In this document: piece after piece, positions 22,091 through 32,459 of the stretch
How positions within the stretch are numbered: the stretch's first letter is position 1
Layout: each line of letters starts with the position of its first letter
Notes under the pieces: generated by a model
The model's database searches: none
The model's input: the letters and a program-made list of their open reading frames with translations, nothing else
Told to the model about the DNA's origin: nothing
Source of the DNA: Diabrotica undecimpunctata
Lineage: Eukaryota > Arthropoda > Insecta > Coleoptera > Chrysomelidae
DNA: 64,000 nt
Assembly: GCF_040954645.1 (NCBI RefSeq)
Contig: NC_092811.1
Span: 124,864,411-124,928,410 of the forward strand
Reading direction: 5' to 3'
Program-made: the position numbers and the translations under genes

Positions 22091-23100
22091 CAGTCGAACC
22101 CCGATTATCCGTGCGCGTTTTATCCGGGCGGTGGATTCTCCGTGCCGCATATTAAATTGATCATCCGTGCTCGGATTATCCGTGGCTAACGGCCAGAGGT
22201 TGGTGGCGCCCATGAACGCTGAATAATGCACCGTGTAAACATTCATCGCTGACTAATGCAGCACAGTGTTAACATTCATTTAGGGGAATCCCCAAGTTTT
22301 CTCGTATTTTCTTTAACTGCTGACCGGCTCATTAGTTGAACGTAAACAGGCGCACAAAATGCAGCGTACGGGTGCTAATGAAAAGCGTAAACGCAATATT
22401 TTAACTATTGAGCAAAAAATGGGAATTTTGAAACAATTTGAAAATAAAATAAGTGTTGCTATGTTGGCTAAAACATATAATATTGGGAAACAAACAGTTC
22501 GTGACATAGTGAAGAAAAAATCCGAATTACAGAACTTTGTAGCTAAAGCGGACAGTGCAAAAGCAATTTCTGACAGGAAATCTATAAAAGGGTCTACGTT
22601 TCGAGAACTTGATGATGCTATTACCTGTGCAAGTGGTTCTTGCAGAAAAGATCAATGGGGGTTCCAATATCAGGACCTATGTGTGCTAGGCAAGCTGAAA
22701 AGTTTCACGAGCAGTTAAAAATTAAAGGTACCTTCTCGGCATCTTCTGGTTGGCTTTACAGATTTAAAAAACGTCATGGAATACGAGAATTAGCTGTTCA
22801 AGGGGAGAAATTAAGTGCTGATGATAGAATTTTACTACGATTTTGAAAATCGCATAACAGAGCACGACCTAAAACCTGAGCAAGTGTATAATGCAGACGA
22901 AACTGGGCTTTATTGGAAAGCAATGCCGAGAAGAACCCTTGTTGCAGGCTCAGAAACTAGTGCACCAGGTTAGCTTTAATTCTTTTTACGTATAAAGTAT
23001 TTTTCAAAATAATTTTTTTAAGGTTTCAAATCAAGCAAAGACCGTATAACAGTTTTATGCTGTGCTAATGCCTCAGGAACCCTTAAGCCTAGCTTAAACT
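22091..23100 (+). mobile_element. Tigger/pogo DNA transposon, 5' half
   Basis: After a TA at 22089-22090 the element begins CAGTCGAACCCCGATTATCC, the characteristic Tigger/pogo terminal repeat. The transposase frame follows and the element breaks off at about 23100, where a palindromic element begins. The right terminus was not found downstream, so the second half is missing. Confidence 0.88.
22359..23100 (+). pseudogene. Tigger/pogo (CENP-B-like) transposase, N-terminal part
   Basis: Starts at the ATG at 22359 (MQRTGANEKRKRN). The first domain is the psq-type helix-turn-helix (LTIEQKMGILKQFENKISVAMLAKTYNIGKQTVRDIV) and the second the CENP-B-type HTH (KGTFSASSGWLYRFKKRHGI, about 22725). Then comes QVYNADETGLYWKAMP (about 22885) with the first catalytic Asp of the DDE/DDD domain, and KDRITVLCCANASG (about 23040). 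A frameshift near 22640 and another near 22840 break the gene, and it stops before the second and third catalytic residues. Confidence 0.85.
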
Positions 23101-23102
23101 TA

Positions 23103-25033
23103 GTCCAGTCGTCAGAGAGTTGACCACTAAAAATCATAGAAACAAGCTGAATTTTGCAGAGAATATTAATTTTCGGACCTCAAAAAAGATGCAAAAAAGT
23201 TTACCACTTTTACCAACGAGCTTCCCCCTAAAACCCCCCTCGCAGTATGGTTAAAACGAAAAAAAAAAAATTGATTTACCAAGAATCTGTACACCGTAGA
23301 AAAAAATTTTTCAAATAAAAAATGTAGCTGAGATCATTTTAAACAAAAATGTTTATGAGCATTTTTTATGTAGAATGAACCGTTCTCTTAGAACTAACGC
23401 TTGTTCGCAATGTTCAATAAAATTTGTATAAGCTCGACGGTAAAAATTCGATATCTTTTGAGATTCAAGTGACCTATCGACAAAAATCAAGATACGTGTT
23501 AAAGGTAAAGAGTTCAGCTTTCGTATGCGGTTTTTGTATTATGCCGTAAAAAAAGTCAGATTATATACGGGTGTTAAATAAATAAACGTGGCGCGATTTT
23601 TGCCATTTTCTACGATTCTCGTGAGATCAATAAAGTTAATCACTTTCATTGACCAGTTGTAGTAAAATTTCCGTTTTTAGAGATCAATCTTTAAAACCTA
23701 CGACATTAAATTTTAATTTTGAGTTTTTTGTAATAAATATAGGCATTTAAAATATAAATAAAAAAAGTAAAACGTACTAGCAAAATTGAAAAAAAAAGTA
23801 AATATTGTTCCAGAAATGAACATATTGTTTTAAAATATAAAATAAAAATGTAATTTCCTTATACTTTTCTTAGTGTAGAATAACTAATAGTCACTTCATC
23901 AAATTTGTTCGCGACACCCGACTCATTGGCGCCTCACCCTCTTAAATATTTTTTCACACCTAAATAAAATAGGAGTAATCTTCACGCATCAAGTAGTATT
24001 TTATCAGTTCATTCTCACACATCGCCCTTGAGGCATTGAATTTTCAAACACTCTCAATTCACGTATTAAATATTTCTCTCCGCCGAAATCGGGCATTTTT
24101 CTCATACTGGGTTTCTCTTACGTGTTATAAAGAAAGAATTTTTTGATATTGTATAGTACGCTACGGCTGTGTTGGGCCTCTCCACTCTAAAAAGATTTAA
24201 TTATAAATCGATAAACTCAAAAGTGATTTTATTTCTCTGGAGCTATATTTGCTCATATTAAGAATCCTTATCCTTTAACGGCCACTGAAGAACCAAATCT
24301 ATGGAGATACATCCATTCACAAGTCCTTTGAAGTAAGGCTTGGAATCAAAAGATTTCTAACCCTCGAATGTAGCCAATTAGGCCCCCTCAAATATTTAAG
24401 ATCGTTTGTTGTGTGAAAATTTATATCCAGCGTTTTTAGGCATATTTCAAATGCCTCACATTTGTTGCCTAAACTCAAAACTAAAATTTCATGCTATAGG
24501 CTTTGAAGGTTAGGCTCTAGTAATCAAAACACTAAAGTCTCCAGTCAATAAAAAGGATAGAATGTATTAATCTCATGAGAATAATAAAAAATGGCAAAAA
24601 TTGCGCAACGATTATTTATTTAACCCCTGTATATAATCTGAGTTTATTTGCGGCATAATTCAGAAACTGCATACAAAAGCTGTTACCTTTAAAACGTATC
24701 TTCATTTTTGTCGATAGGTAACTTGAATCAAAAGATATCAAATTTTTAGCGTCGAGCTGATATTAAACATTGATTTCACGTGGGTAACATTTAAAATCGC
24801 CGGTCACTTTAGTGTTTTTTCTAAGAGAACGGTTTATTCTACATAAAAAATGGTAAATCGATTTTTTTGCGTTTTTACCTCCCTGCGAGGGGGCTTTTAG
24901 CAGGAAGCTCGGAGGTAAAAGTGGTAAACTTTTTGCAACTTTTCGGGGTCCCAAAATTAATATGCTCGACAAAATTCAGCTTGTTCGTATGATTTTAAAG
25001 GTTCAGTGGCATTTTCGTCTCTGACGACTGGAG
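23103..25033. mobile_element. Palindromic non-autonomous element with roughly 650-bp arms
   Basis: Both ends carry TCCAGTCGTCAG inverted (23104-23115 and 25021-25032), flanked by TA (23101-23102, 25034-25035). Similarity between the left strand and the complement of the right continues to roughly 23775/24425. Matching landmarks include ACAAGCTGAATTTTG, AGTTTACCACTTTTACC and GATATCTTTTGA. The arms have diverged noticeably. The centre (about 23780-24420) has no recognised gene. TA target sites suggest mobilisation by a Tc1/mariner/pogo-type transposase, but no coding sequence proves this. Confidence 0.8.
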
Positions 25034-25049
25034 TATATATTAAGTTAGG

Positions 25050-25565
25050 ATCGATGAAAAACTTTTTCAAAATTTTGGACAAGAATGAACAAGGTTTTTT
25101 GTAATTAAATGAAAACTTTCATAGACTAAGTGATGCGAAAGTTAAAGAATTTATCTTTGTAGGTCCACAAATACAAGATTTGATAAAAGATAACAATTTG
25201 GAAATCAGACTTAATGACTTAAAAAGGAAGCATGGACCAGTTTTATAAATGTGATTAAAAGTTCTTGGGAAACTATAAAGACAACAACTACAAGAACTGT
25301 GTCAACAATCTGCTGAAAGCCTATAATGATTTTGACTGCAACATGTTTCGTAGAATCCATTTCTTTGATTTTCACTGTTTCCCATAAAATCTTGAAGATA
25401 TTAGTAATGAGCAAAGAGAACGTTTCTTTCAAGATATTTCAAGTATAGAAAAAGGATATCAAGGAAAATGGAGTCCGAGAATACTGGTTACTCCTACTGG
25501 TCAATTAAAAGACATGTGTCAGAAGCATTATACTCAAGAAAATCCTTACAACGACAATTTAATGT
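25050..25565 (+). pseudogene. Repeat-borne hypothetical protein fragment (arthropod family)
   Basis: Frameshifted reading on the plus strand: MKNFFKILDKNEQGF, LSDAKVKEFIFVGPQIQDLIKD (about 25130), NNLLKAYNDFDCNMFRRIHFF (about 25310), ISNEQRERFFQDISSIEKGYQGKW (about 25405) and QLKDMCQKHYTQEN. I recognise the pattern VGPQI...(F/L)HFLxxH...GERFxQDIxxxExRYQGxW as one that recurs in many arthropod genomes as part of repeat-associated hypothetical proteins. Its function is unknown to me. It abuts the right TA of the palindromic element. Confidence 0.6.
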
Positions 25566-25569
25566 AGTA

Positions 25570-26535
25570 AACCCATATCCATAAAATTGCAAATGTAATT
25601 TTAATTAGACCTTTTGTGACATTATTCCTAATACATTAAAATTCTTAAATAACGTTAGTCATATTTTTACATTTCTCATTGTGTAATTGGAATTGCTTTT
25701 AATTAAGATTTGGGAACGCCCTAACTGGTTCAAGTTTAGTAAATACAAAAATTACAGTAAATAGCAACACCTCATTTTTGCATAGTTGCAAGTAATCAAG
25801 CGTCGTGCGTTGCTTACACATACACAATATTGTTGGACCACGTCGTAATGCAAGGACTAATATAAAAACGGTAAACAATGAATTGAGAACAGAGTAGAGT
25901 TCAGTCGTTCAGTTAAAAATAATATTACCTAGTTTGTTAGTCAATCAGAATAGTTTATTTATCTGTGATGTAATTATTCGTAAGCTGTGATTAATACATT
26001 AAGTAATGGCATCGATACGCTATTCAGTGTGTACATAAGTAGGCCAATAATCGAGATACATCACAAGTTTAATATGTAGTTATTATCCGTCATCCAAGGC
26101 AATATGCAGTTACATTAGAGAAGTACCGCCAATTGATTTGTACATTGCCGGGACGATGAGACGCAGAATACGTTTACCAAGTTATCCACATATATCTTTT
26201 CTCATCCATTGTACCACTTTATTGGATGTGGATATACTTTATTGTTCATTGGGAGTACAATAATTTATGTTTCATGATTTAATTGAGAAAAATATCTTAT
26301 AAAATGGCACTCTTCCGCAGTGTTAATGGTCGCTAATAAAATAATATGTTAATTGATAATAAGCGTGCAATAAAGCTAAGGGTAGATGGGACTTTTTTTA
26401 CTGATTTTTTATTTTTTCCTGCGCAACAATAAAAAGCCATTTTATGCACATGAATCGTTAAAATAAGGGAGTTCTTTAAATATAGAGCGAATACAATATA
26501 AATGTAGAAATACCAAACACAAAGAAAAGTATATA
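25570..26535. other. Unassigned; possible LTR or promoter fragment
   Basis: No gene. Around 25859-25910 a TATAAAA box is followed about 40 bp later by TTCAGTCG, an arthropod initiator-like sequence, as seen in insect LTR retrotransposon promoters. No matching second LTR, TG...CA boundary or primer-binding site was found here. Confidence 0.3.
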
Positions 26536-26539
26536 TAGT

Positions 26540-26830
26540 CTATACAGTTTTATATTTCCGAATGACTTCAGATAGAACTGATAGAAAATCCGAAACAATA
26601 ACCGCAGCTTTGATCCCGATTCTAATCACGAAATTTAAGGCCAATAATACAGCTCTGGCCGCTGCGGTAAAGACAGTAAAGTTGTTTAGAACTTTAAACA
26701 GTTTCAAAACTTTAGATGTTGGGACATAAAAAGCAAGCACAACCAGTACCCTGTAATGACTTAGAGGCATCCGTGTAAATAGCTGTATATCGCCATCATT
26801 TGTGAAGCACTGAAGCAGTAAATTTGAGGA
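26540..26830 (-). mobile_element. LINE RNase H fragment
   Basis: Minus strand: AIYTDASKSLQGTGCA (about 26790), where YTDAS is the first RNase H Asp motif. After a frameshift comes NFTVFTAAARAVLLALNF (about 26680; the Glu of TAEA is Ala), then AAVIVSDFLSVLSEVI (about 26580), where SDSLS is the third Asp motif. Such RNase H domains occur in I/Jockey-like LINEs. Confidence 0.75.
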
Positions 26831-27052
26831 AGTATGAGGGTTTTCATCCGGCTTTGGTTTTATTAACTTTATTTTGTAACGAAAATTATGTTTAAACCAA
26901 ATACTTGTTAGGAAGGTCGAAAGTATTTAGAGCTTTTTTATTAGGGTTTAAGTATTTCACTAACCCTAGATCAAATTATTAGAAAACTTAAAAAGTAGAT
27001 GTAATAACTTAAATTGTGTGACAAGATTAAAATAAAATTTCAAAGAGTTAAA

Positions 27053-27440
27053 TCACGAATGCGGGATTAGCGAGTACGAGAAACAAACTAAAAGTATATT
27101 ATCTAAACAAAACAACTTATTTATAGAAACCATTATATTCCCCGTATATGCAATGTCTTTCATCAGATTAACAAGCTGGTTAAATTTGTCTTCAGCTTCT
27201 TTCTCTTTTATAGTCCTAACTTTACTGTACTCGTCAGAGACCTTTGTAGCTGATTCATATTCGAGGCCAGCGGATAAGACATCGACCAGCGTCTTGTGAC
27301 GAGCTAATCGCAGTGTTCTCTGCATCTCATGATCACAAAAACCATCAATGCATGTTTTCAAACAGCCAACTTTTCCATCATATCTTCAGGAGCTGTTCGA
27401 TAAGCATATTGAACTAATCTGGTAATATCTACCTCACATA
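27053..27440 (-). mobile_element. Ty3/gypsy gag fragment
   Basis: FCDHEMQRTLRLARHKTLVDV followed by LEYESATKVS (27361 downward) matches the capsid C-terminal region of insect Ty3/gypsy Gag proteins (RLARxKTLxDALxxALEFE). Only this capsid piece remains, with a degenerate continuation upstream to about 27440. No zinc knuckle or protease is present. Confidence 0.65.
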
Positions 27441-27852
27441 AAGGATATAGGAATAAAAGGGGCTCATCGACATTTTATTCGTTTTGAGTAAATCAATATT
27501 TAAGGGATAATTTACATATGGCCTCTTTAAAACACACATAAACAACTATAAAATAATATTCCCTTATTACTGAATGTCTGTATAATATAAATATACTTTT
27601 GTTTGTTTAAGTATGTACTCGTTATAGACGATCTGTTAACATTCACGCACCATGTCAGATATCTGCAAAGGAACAAGGGGCTCATTCTTGCAATGTGCCC
27701 CTTTTTGTACTTTATTTAAAGGTATAGTCTCCTTAACGATTAAACAAAAGTTGGGTTTATCTGTGGGAAAATTAATGCAAATAAGGTTTCTACTGTTTAT
27801 TGACATAGCAATAGATGTTTAATTTTACATTAATTACGTTTAATGTTGCATT
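27440..27852. other. Unassigned; host flank of the young LINE
   Basis: AT-rich. The phrase AAGGGGCTCAT occurs twice (about 27458 and 27675) but no larger repeat structure was resolved. It ends at the target duplication of the LINE. Confidence 0.5.
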
Positions 27853-27866
27853 AGTTTAAAAAACTT
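27853..27866 (+). repeat. Target-site duplication, left copy
   Basis: AGTTTAAAAAACTT, identical to 30279-30292. Three of the 14 bases (CTT) could also belong to the inverted element end, so the true length is 11-14 bp. Confidence 0.9.
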
Positions 27867-29550
27867 GCTTCAGGATCAATTTGTTTGAACACTTCCATTA
27901 GTCGTGGCTTATTCCTACTAATGATGGCTACATCGTCTGCATATGCAGTAATTTGTACTGATTTGGTGTTTATATGGCCGGTTATATTGGTTTTTCTGAT
28001 GACTGCCTCAAGAACTAGGTTGAATAGCATGGTTGATAGGACATCTCCCTGTCTTACTCCCATGTTGATATTAAACAAGGGAGTCAGTTCTCCATCTACT
28101 CTGACTGCGGCTTTTGAACCCTGCAATGTCATTTTTATGAGGCTGATGTATTTCTTAGGTATACCTAGATTACAAAGGTCTTCCAGCATTTTGTCTCTTT
28201 TCACACTATCAAAAGCTTGTTTAAAGTCTATATACATATTATATAGGTCTATGTCGTATTCATAAGCTTTTTATTGTATCGTTCTTAGTATGAATATGTT
28301 ATCTGTAGTGGCTCTATTTGGTCTGAATCCATTTTGATAATCACCAATTATATTTTCGGAGTATTCTAATAATCTATTGTAGATTATACCAGAACGAATT
28401 TTGTATATTACATTTAGCAATGTAATTGGCCTATAATTCTGGCATTCCCTCTTATCTCCTTTTTTATATATTGGCTGTATGAGGCCAACTGTCCATTCCT
28501 CTGGCATTTGCTCCTTCGTCCATATTAATGTTATTAGGTAATGGATTCTTTCCCAGAGTTCGGATCCTCCATGCTTTAATAATTCTGCCGAAATTCCGTC
28601 CGTTCCTGGTGCTTTATTATTTTTTAGTTTATTTATTATCTGAACTACTTCTTCTTAACTTGGATTTTCGATGTGCAGCTCCGCCGTATAATATATTGTC
28701 TCGTTCTGATCATTTTCGTTGTCTGCATTTAGATTTTCTTCGAAATATTGTTTCCATCTCATTATAATTTTTTGCTTCTCTGTTAGTAGTTCTCCGTCCT
28801 TGCCTTTGCATATCGTTAGTTTTGCTCTAAATGACTGTGTGCTTTCTTTTATGCATTTATAGAATTTTCTGCTTTCGCGTCTGTTGTTATGCTTTACGAT
28901 TTCTTGTACTTGTTTTTTCATAGCCTCTCTTTTCTTTCTTCTGCATATTCTAGTCGCTTGTATTCTTTTTTCGTTATAAATCTCACTGCTATTTCTTGTA
29001 TTTCTTTGAAGTTGGTTAAGCCTAGCTTGCCTTTTTTCCTCTACTGCAGTTCTGCATTCATCATCATACCAATCCGCCTTTCTTTGCCTTTTGGCTTTTC
29101 CGACAGTTTCCTCGGCTGACTCCGTTATAATTGTTTTTAATTGTCTCCATTCCTCCTCTGCAGTATCTTCCTCTCTAGTTCGGTTGAGTTTTATTTGGAG
29201 AGCATTTCTGTAATCTTGTCTTTTTGTTGCGCTTTTGAATCCTTCGACATTCCATTTTTTGATTTGAATATTTTTCCCTTTTGCTACTGTCGCTATTTTC
29301 TGCCGTAATTTTGCCCCTACAAGATAGTGATCTGAGTCAGAGTTCGCCCCGCGATACGTTCTGACATTAGTTATGTCTGTTGCCCATCTTTTTGAGATGA
29401 GTATATGGTCAATTTGATTGGCTTCGTTAGTTCCTGGTATTTTCCATGTTCCTTTATGGATATCTTTTCTCTGAAAGTTAGTACTGACAACTACGTAATT
29501 ATTTGCTGCTGCGAACTGTGCCACCCTGAGTCCATTTTGACTGGTTCCTG
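27867..29550 (-). pseudogene. LINE ORF2, endonuclease to RT core (inverted half)
   Basis: All in one frame with only two stops (near 28655 and 28270). It begins inside the APE endonuclease (RVAQFAAANNYVVVSTNFQ, NQIDHILISKRW, GANSDSDHYLV with the catalytic SDH, about 29320). A long Lys/Arg/Glu-rich linker follows, then KLKNNKAPGTDGISAELL (about 28600), NYRPITLLNVIYKI (about 28430), GDYQNGFRPNRATTDN (about 28340), MYIDFKQAFDSVKR (about 28230), GVRQGDVLSTMLFNLVLE (about 28050) and QITAYADDVAIISRNKP with the catalytic YADD (about 27930). Intact motifs and absence of frameshifts mark this as one of the youngest insertions in the window. Confidence 0.9.
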
Positions 29551-30278
29551 AAGCAAGAAAAAGAGGTCTCAAAATAACCGAAGCAAAAACGAAGTATATG
29601 ACAGTCAAAAGAATAACTGACAATGAAAATAATATCACAATAGACAACTATACTATCGAACGAGTGGATGACTTTACATATCTCGGCACAGAAATCAATC
29701 CGAATAACTCCGTAAGTAGCGAAATTAATGCACGTATTTCCAGCGGGAATCGTACATACTATGCTAATAAAAGATTGATGACATCGAAATTATTAGACAA
29801 AAGAACCAAAATGACTATCTACAGAACACTGATTAGACCCGTAGTAACCTATGGATGTGAAACTTGGGTAATGACGAAAAAAGATGAAGCCCAACTCAGG
29901 ACATTCGAGAGAAAAATACTGAGGAAAGTATATGGCCCGGTACAAGAGAAAGATGGCACATGGAGAATCAGGAGAAACGACGAGGTTAATGAGTTAAATG
30001 AAGGTTATGACATTGTAAGATTTGTGAAAAGTCAAAGACTGTCATGGCTGGGACATGTGCAGAGACAAAACGATGCAAAAACAACAAAGAAAATGTTACA
30101 ATGGAAGCCCATAGGAAGGCGAAAATAAGGAAGGCCCAGAACGATGATTGGATGACGTGGAAGACGACCTGAAAACAATGAACATAAGACAATGGAGAAG
30201 AAGGGCACAAGAGAGATCTGCATGGAAGAAGACAGGCAAAGACCCATCCAGGGTTATGATGCCAAAAGAAGAAGAAGA
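29549..30278 (+). pseudogene. LINE ORF2, thumb to C-terminus (3' half)
   Basis: Begins PEARKRGLKITEAKTKYM and continues RVDDFTYLGTEINPNN, TLIRPVVTYGCETW, TFERKILRKVYGP (about 29920) and KSQRLSWLGHVQRQND (about 30040). After a stop and a one-base shift near 30128 comes LDDVEDDLKTMNIRQW. Coding reaches the (GAAGAAGAAG) tail at about 30266-30280. It directly continues the protein of the inverted half. Confidence 0.9.
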
Positions 30279-30292
30279 AGTTTAAAAAACTT
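30279..30292 (+). repeat. Target-site duplication, right copy
   Basis: AGTTTAAAAAACTT directly after the (GAA)n tail of the LINE, identical to 27853-27866. Confidence 0.9.
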
Positions 30293-30299
30293 ACTACTT

Positions 30300-30960
30300 A
30301 TAATATTTAATGTTATTGTAGTATTCGGCCGTATTCGGTGAACAGAACTTGTTTAAATCTTGCAGGTCCTTATATTTTTCTGCAGAAATTGGCAAGACAT
30401 CTTCATAGGCAGATCCTGGTAGCATGAATTCAGTACCAAGTATATTCTTTATGCGTCTTTTGTTTCTTCCAGCGATAGAGGCCTGTTCTCACATTCCATT
30501 TTATGTTGAACGGAAGTAGATGTTAGCGTTTGAATTAGTAATTTTTAGTTCCTTTATCGGTCGTGATGGAAATGTTGATTTCTTGCCAAATATCGTATCA
30601 AGATGGGATGTCCAACTTAGAAAAAATGAATGGTCAACATTAATTACCTCAAATGGAGTTAGTGTTTAACGAGCTTCCTTAACTACCTCAATCCAATCGT
30701 CAGGAAGCTCTGTCCTAGTTGTATGAGTGCCCTCCTACTGGAAATATCATCATTACAGATTCCAACTTTTTTTCTACAAGAACTAAATGATAAAGGAACC
30801 GAAACGTTGGAGAATTTTTGTTTGGGCCACTGCAAAAGTCACAAAAAAAAAATACTTTGGTGTTTTGTATTTCGTCGCATAATATTGTACACGAAGTGGT
30901 GAACAAGAGAACAAATGTCATATCTACCTTTCTTCCCCTCTATCTCTGGATACATGTAGA
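30300..30960 (-). pseudogene. Uncharacterised repeat protein, copy 3 (C-terminal half)
   Basis: Minus strand, frameshifted. FFFCDFCSGPNKNSPTFRFL (about 30840) matches the family motif (F/Y)xDxCxGxxKN. FPVGGHSYN (about 30730) corresponds to the GH(S/T)xxE/N motif. LPDDWIEVVKEAR then follows (about 30690), and near the C-terminus LPISAEKYKDLQDLNKF (about 30370). The family is one I have seen as repeated hypothetical proteins in arthropods; it has no function I can assign. Related pieces are at 42882-44061 and 53585-54190. This copy belongs to a different subfamily (CxG then NKN) from those two. Confidence 0.6.
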
Positions 30961-31425
30961 AGATACTTTGTGATGTAAACTGCCTTTTATAGTAGGCATC
31001 ATTAGTTTGAATATTAGGTACTGAAAGATTTTTTCCGTAATCTATGCAGATATATTTTGAAAATTTTGAAGGTTTTTATATGAATTATAAGTTTCTTGAT
31101 CTCAAATTTGTTTCAATTGCTTTCCTTCTTGCTGATAAAAAAAAAGCACAAAATTACCATTTTTTAAACTTAATTTGTTAATAACTAATTAAATCCAACA
31201 ATTCGACTGCAGGAAACATTCAGTAACAATTGTAAGTTCTTGTAGCATCTTCAACTTCAAGAGTTTGTAAACTGATAGAACATAGTCAGTTTGTTTTTGA
31301 TATTTTGTATTTTATTGTTATTATTTATATTAATGAGACAACAATGAATATTTAATTTTTTTCCGGAACCAATTTGTTTATTTCTTAACAAAAAAAAGTT
31401 TCTAACTCCTTTTGTGCTTTTAGAT
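30961..31425. other. Unassigned stretch
   Basis: No coding motif or repeat boundary recognised. Confidence 0.5.
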
Positions 31426-31429
31426 AGGA

Positions 31430-31748
31430 AGAGCCTTTTCTTTCATCCAGCAGGAAGCTTCTTCAAAGCGGCGTCCTTATTTTAAATAGCTTGAGAACCT
31501 TCTTGTGATTTGTTTGTCCAGGAAATTCATGTAAGTACCACTTTTGTTTAATTTTTGTAGTTACCCCAATCAAACCCCCTTGCCATTCACTTATCCACAA
31601 CACAGTTCTTTAAATAACCCCTGAGTAGCCTTTCGCAACAGGTTCGTTTTATTTTGCTTGCCCTCTCTTCGTCCCAATAATTTCTGTCCCAAATTTTCAA
31701 CCCCTTATAATAATACCCTATGTGAAAGACAGAATAATCGTTACAATT
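31430..31748 (+). repeat. Ty3/gypsy LTR, 3' portion
   Basis: The sequence ends GTTACA just before a primer-binding site, as an LTR should. It shares a colinear series of blocks (CTTATnnTTTA, GGAACCnTCTTGTG, GTTACCCCA/GCTACCCCA, TTTCAACCCC) with 44480-44775, marking both as copies of one LTR family. The exact 5' boundary is not certain. Confidence 0.6.
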
Positions 31749-31766
31749 TGGCGCCCAACGTGGGGC
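31749..31766 (+). other. Retroviral-type primer-binding site
   Basis: TGGCGCCCAACGTGGGGC lies 3 bp after the LTR end. This is the form of PBS, complementary to the 3' end of a tRNA, that follows the 5' LTR of many insect Ty3/gypsy elements. No gag or pol follows within 600 bp. Confidence 0.7.
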
Positions 31767-31769
31767 ATG

Positions 31770-32430
31770 TTTTAGATTCTGAATACTCCTACAAGTAGTC
31801 TTACCAAAGTAAGATACATTCCTTTTCCCCAAGCCATTTATTGGTTTTCAATATTACCTAGTTTTCTTTCATTTATATGAAACCCCCTCTTTTGAATAGT
31901 GCCCCTGTGTCTCACAAACAGTGATTGTATATGTATTGTATAGTAACATATGTATTTTTCACAAGAAACGTACACCTTTTAAAACAAAACTGACCGGACG
32001 AGTGTCATGAAAGAAAGCTTATTTCCATGGGCTATGAGGAATAACACAAAATTGAAAAAAGAAAACAACAATACATCTAAAGCTATTCAGAAATGTTCAC
32101 AAAAAAAATATAAAGATAATTATATTACCATATTTTAAAAGGCTTACAACAATATAACATTTAAAACAATCAACACACTATTTTTTCAAGATCAGACCCA
32201 ACAATACACAGGATCGATCAAAAAACCGTATTTATAAAATACTTTGTGAATGCAACAATTTTTATCTGAGAGAAATTTTTAGAATATTAAGTGTAACGAT
32301 AAAATGAGCATGAATAATACATTAAAAAAAGAGAAACAAATCCCAAATATGCAAGCAAGCCTGGAATAATACAGAATGCAGCTCAACAAAATGAAAAAAT
32401 TTAAATCTGGTTTCAAAAAGTCTTCTTTTT
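31770..32430. other. Unassigned; possible retroelement leader
   Basis: A/T-rich, no open frame with recognisable motifs. It could be the untranslated leader after the PBS, but internal gypsy coding was not found. Confidence 0.4.
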
Positions 32431-32459
32431 TCATAGTATTTTTTTTGGAATCGATTGTA

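Larger units (their letters stand above)
27867..30278. mobile_element. Young RTE-like LINE with twin-priming (5') inversion
   Basis: The two halves of one element lie head to head. Its 5' half (endonuclease to RT active site) is on the minus strand, 29550 down to 27867. Its 3' half (RT thumb to tail) is on the plus strand, 29549 to 30278. CCTGAAGCAAG occurs at the inner end of the 3' half and at the outer end of the inverted 5' half, so the halves were contiguous in the source. The insertion is flanked by a perfect 14-bp duplication AGTTTAAAAAACTT (27853-27866, 30279-30292) and ends in (GAA)n. This is the classical product of target-primed reverse transcription from both nicked ends. Confidence 0.92.

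Noticed and set aside
25859..25910. A host-gene core promoter (TATA plus initiator)
   Set aside because: No exon or transcript feature follows; in this context a retroelement LTR fragment is at least as likely.
28655..29647. The N-terminal 35 residues of the 330-codon minus frame
   Set aside because: That part (29550-29647) is the reverse strand of the plus-strand LINE half across the twin-priming junction, so it is not native N-terminus.
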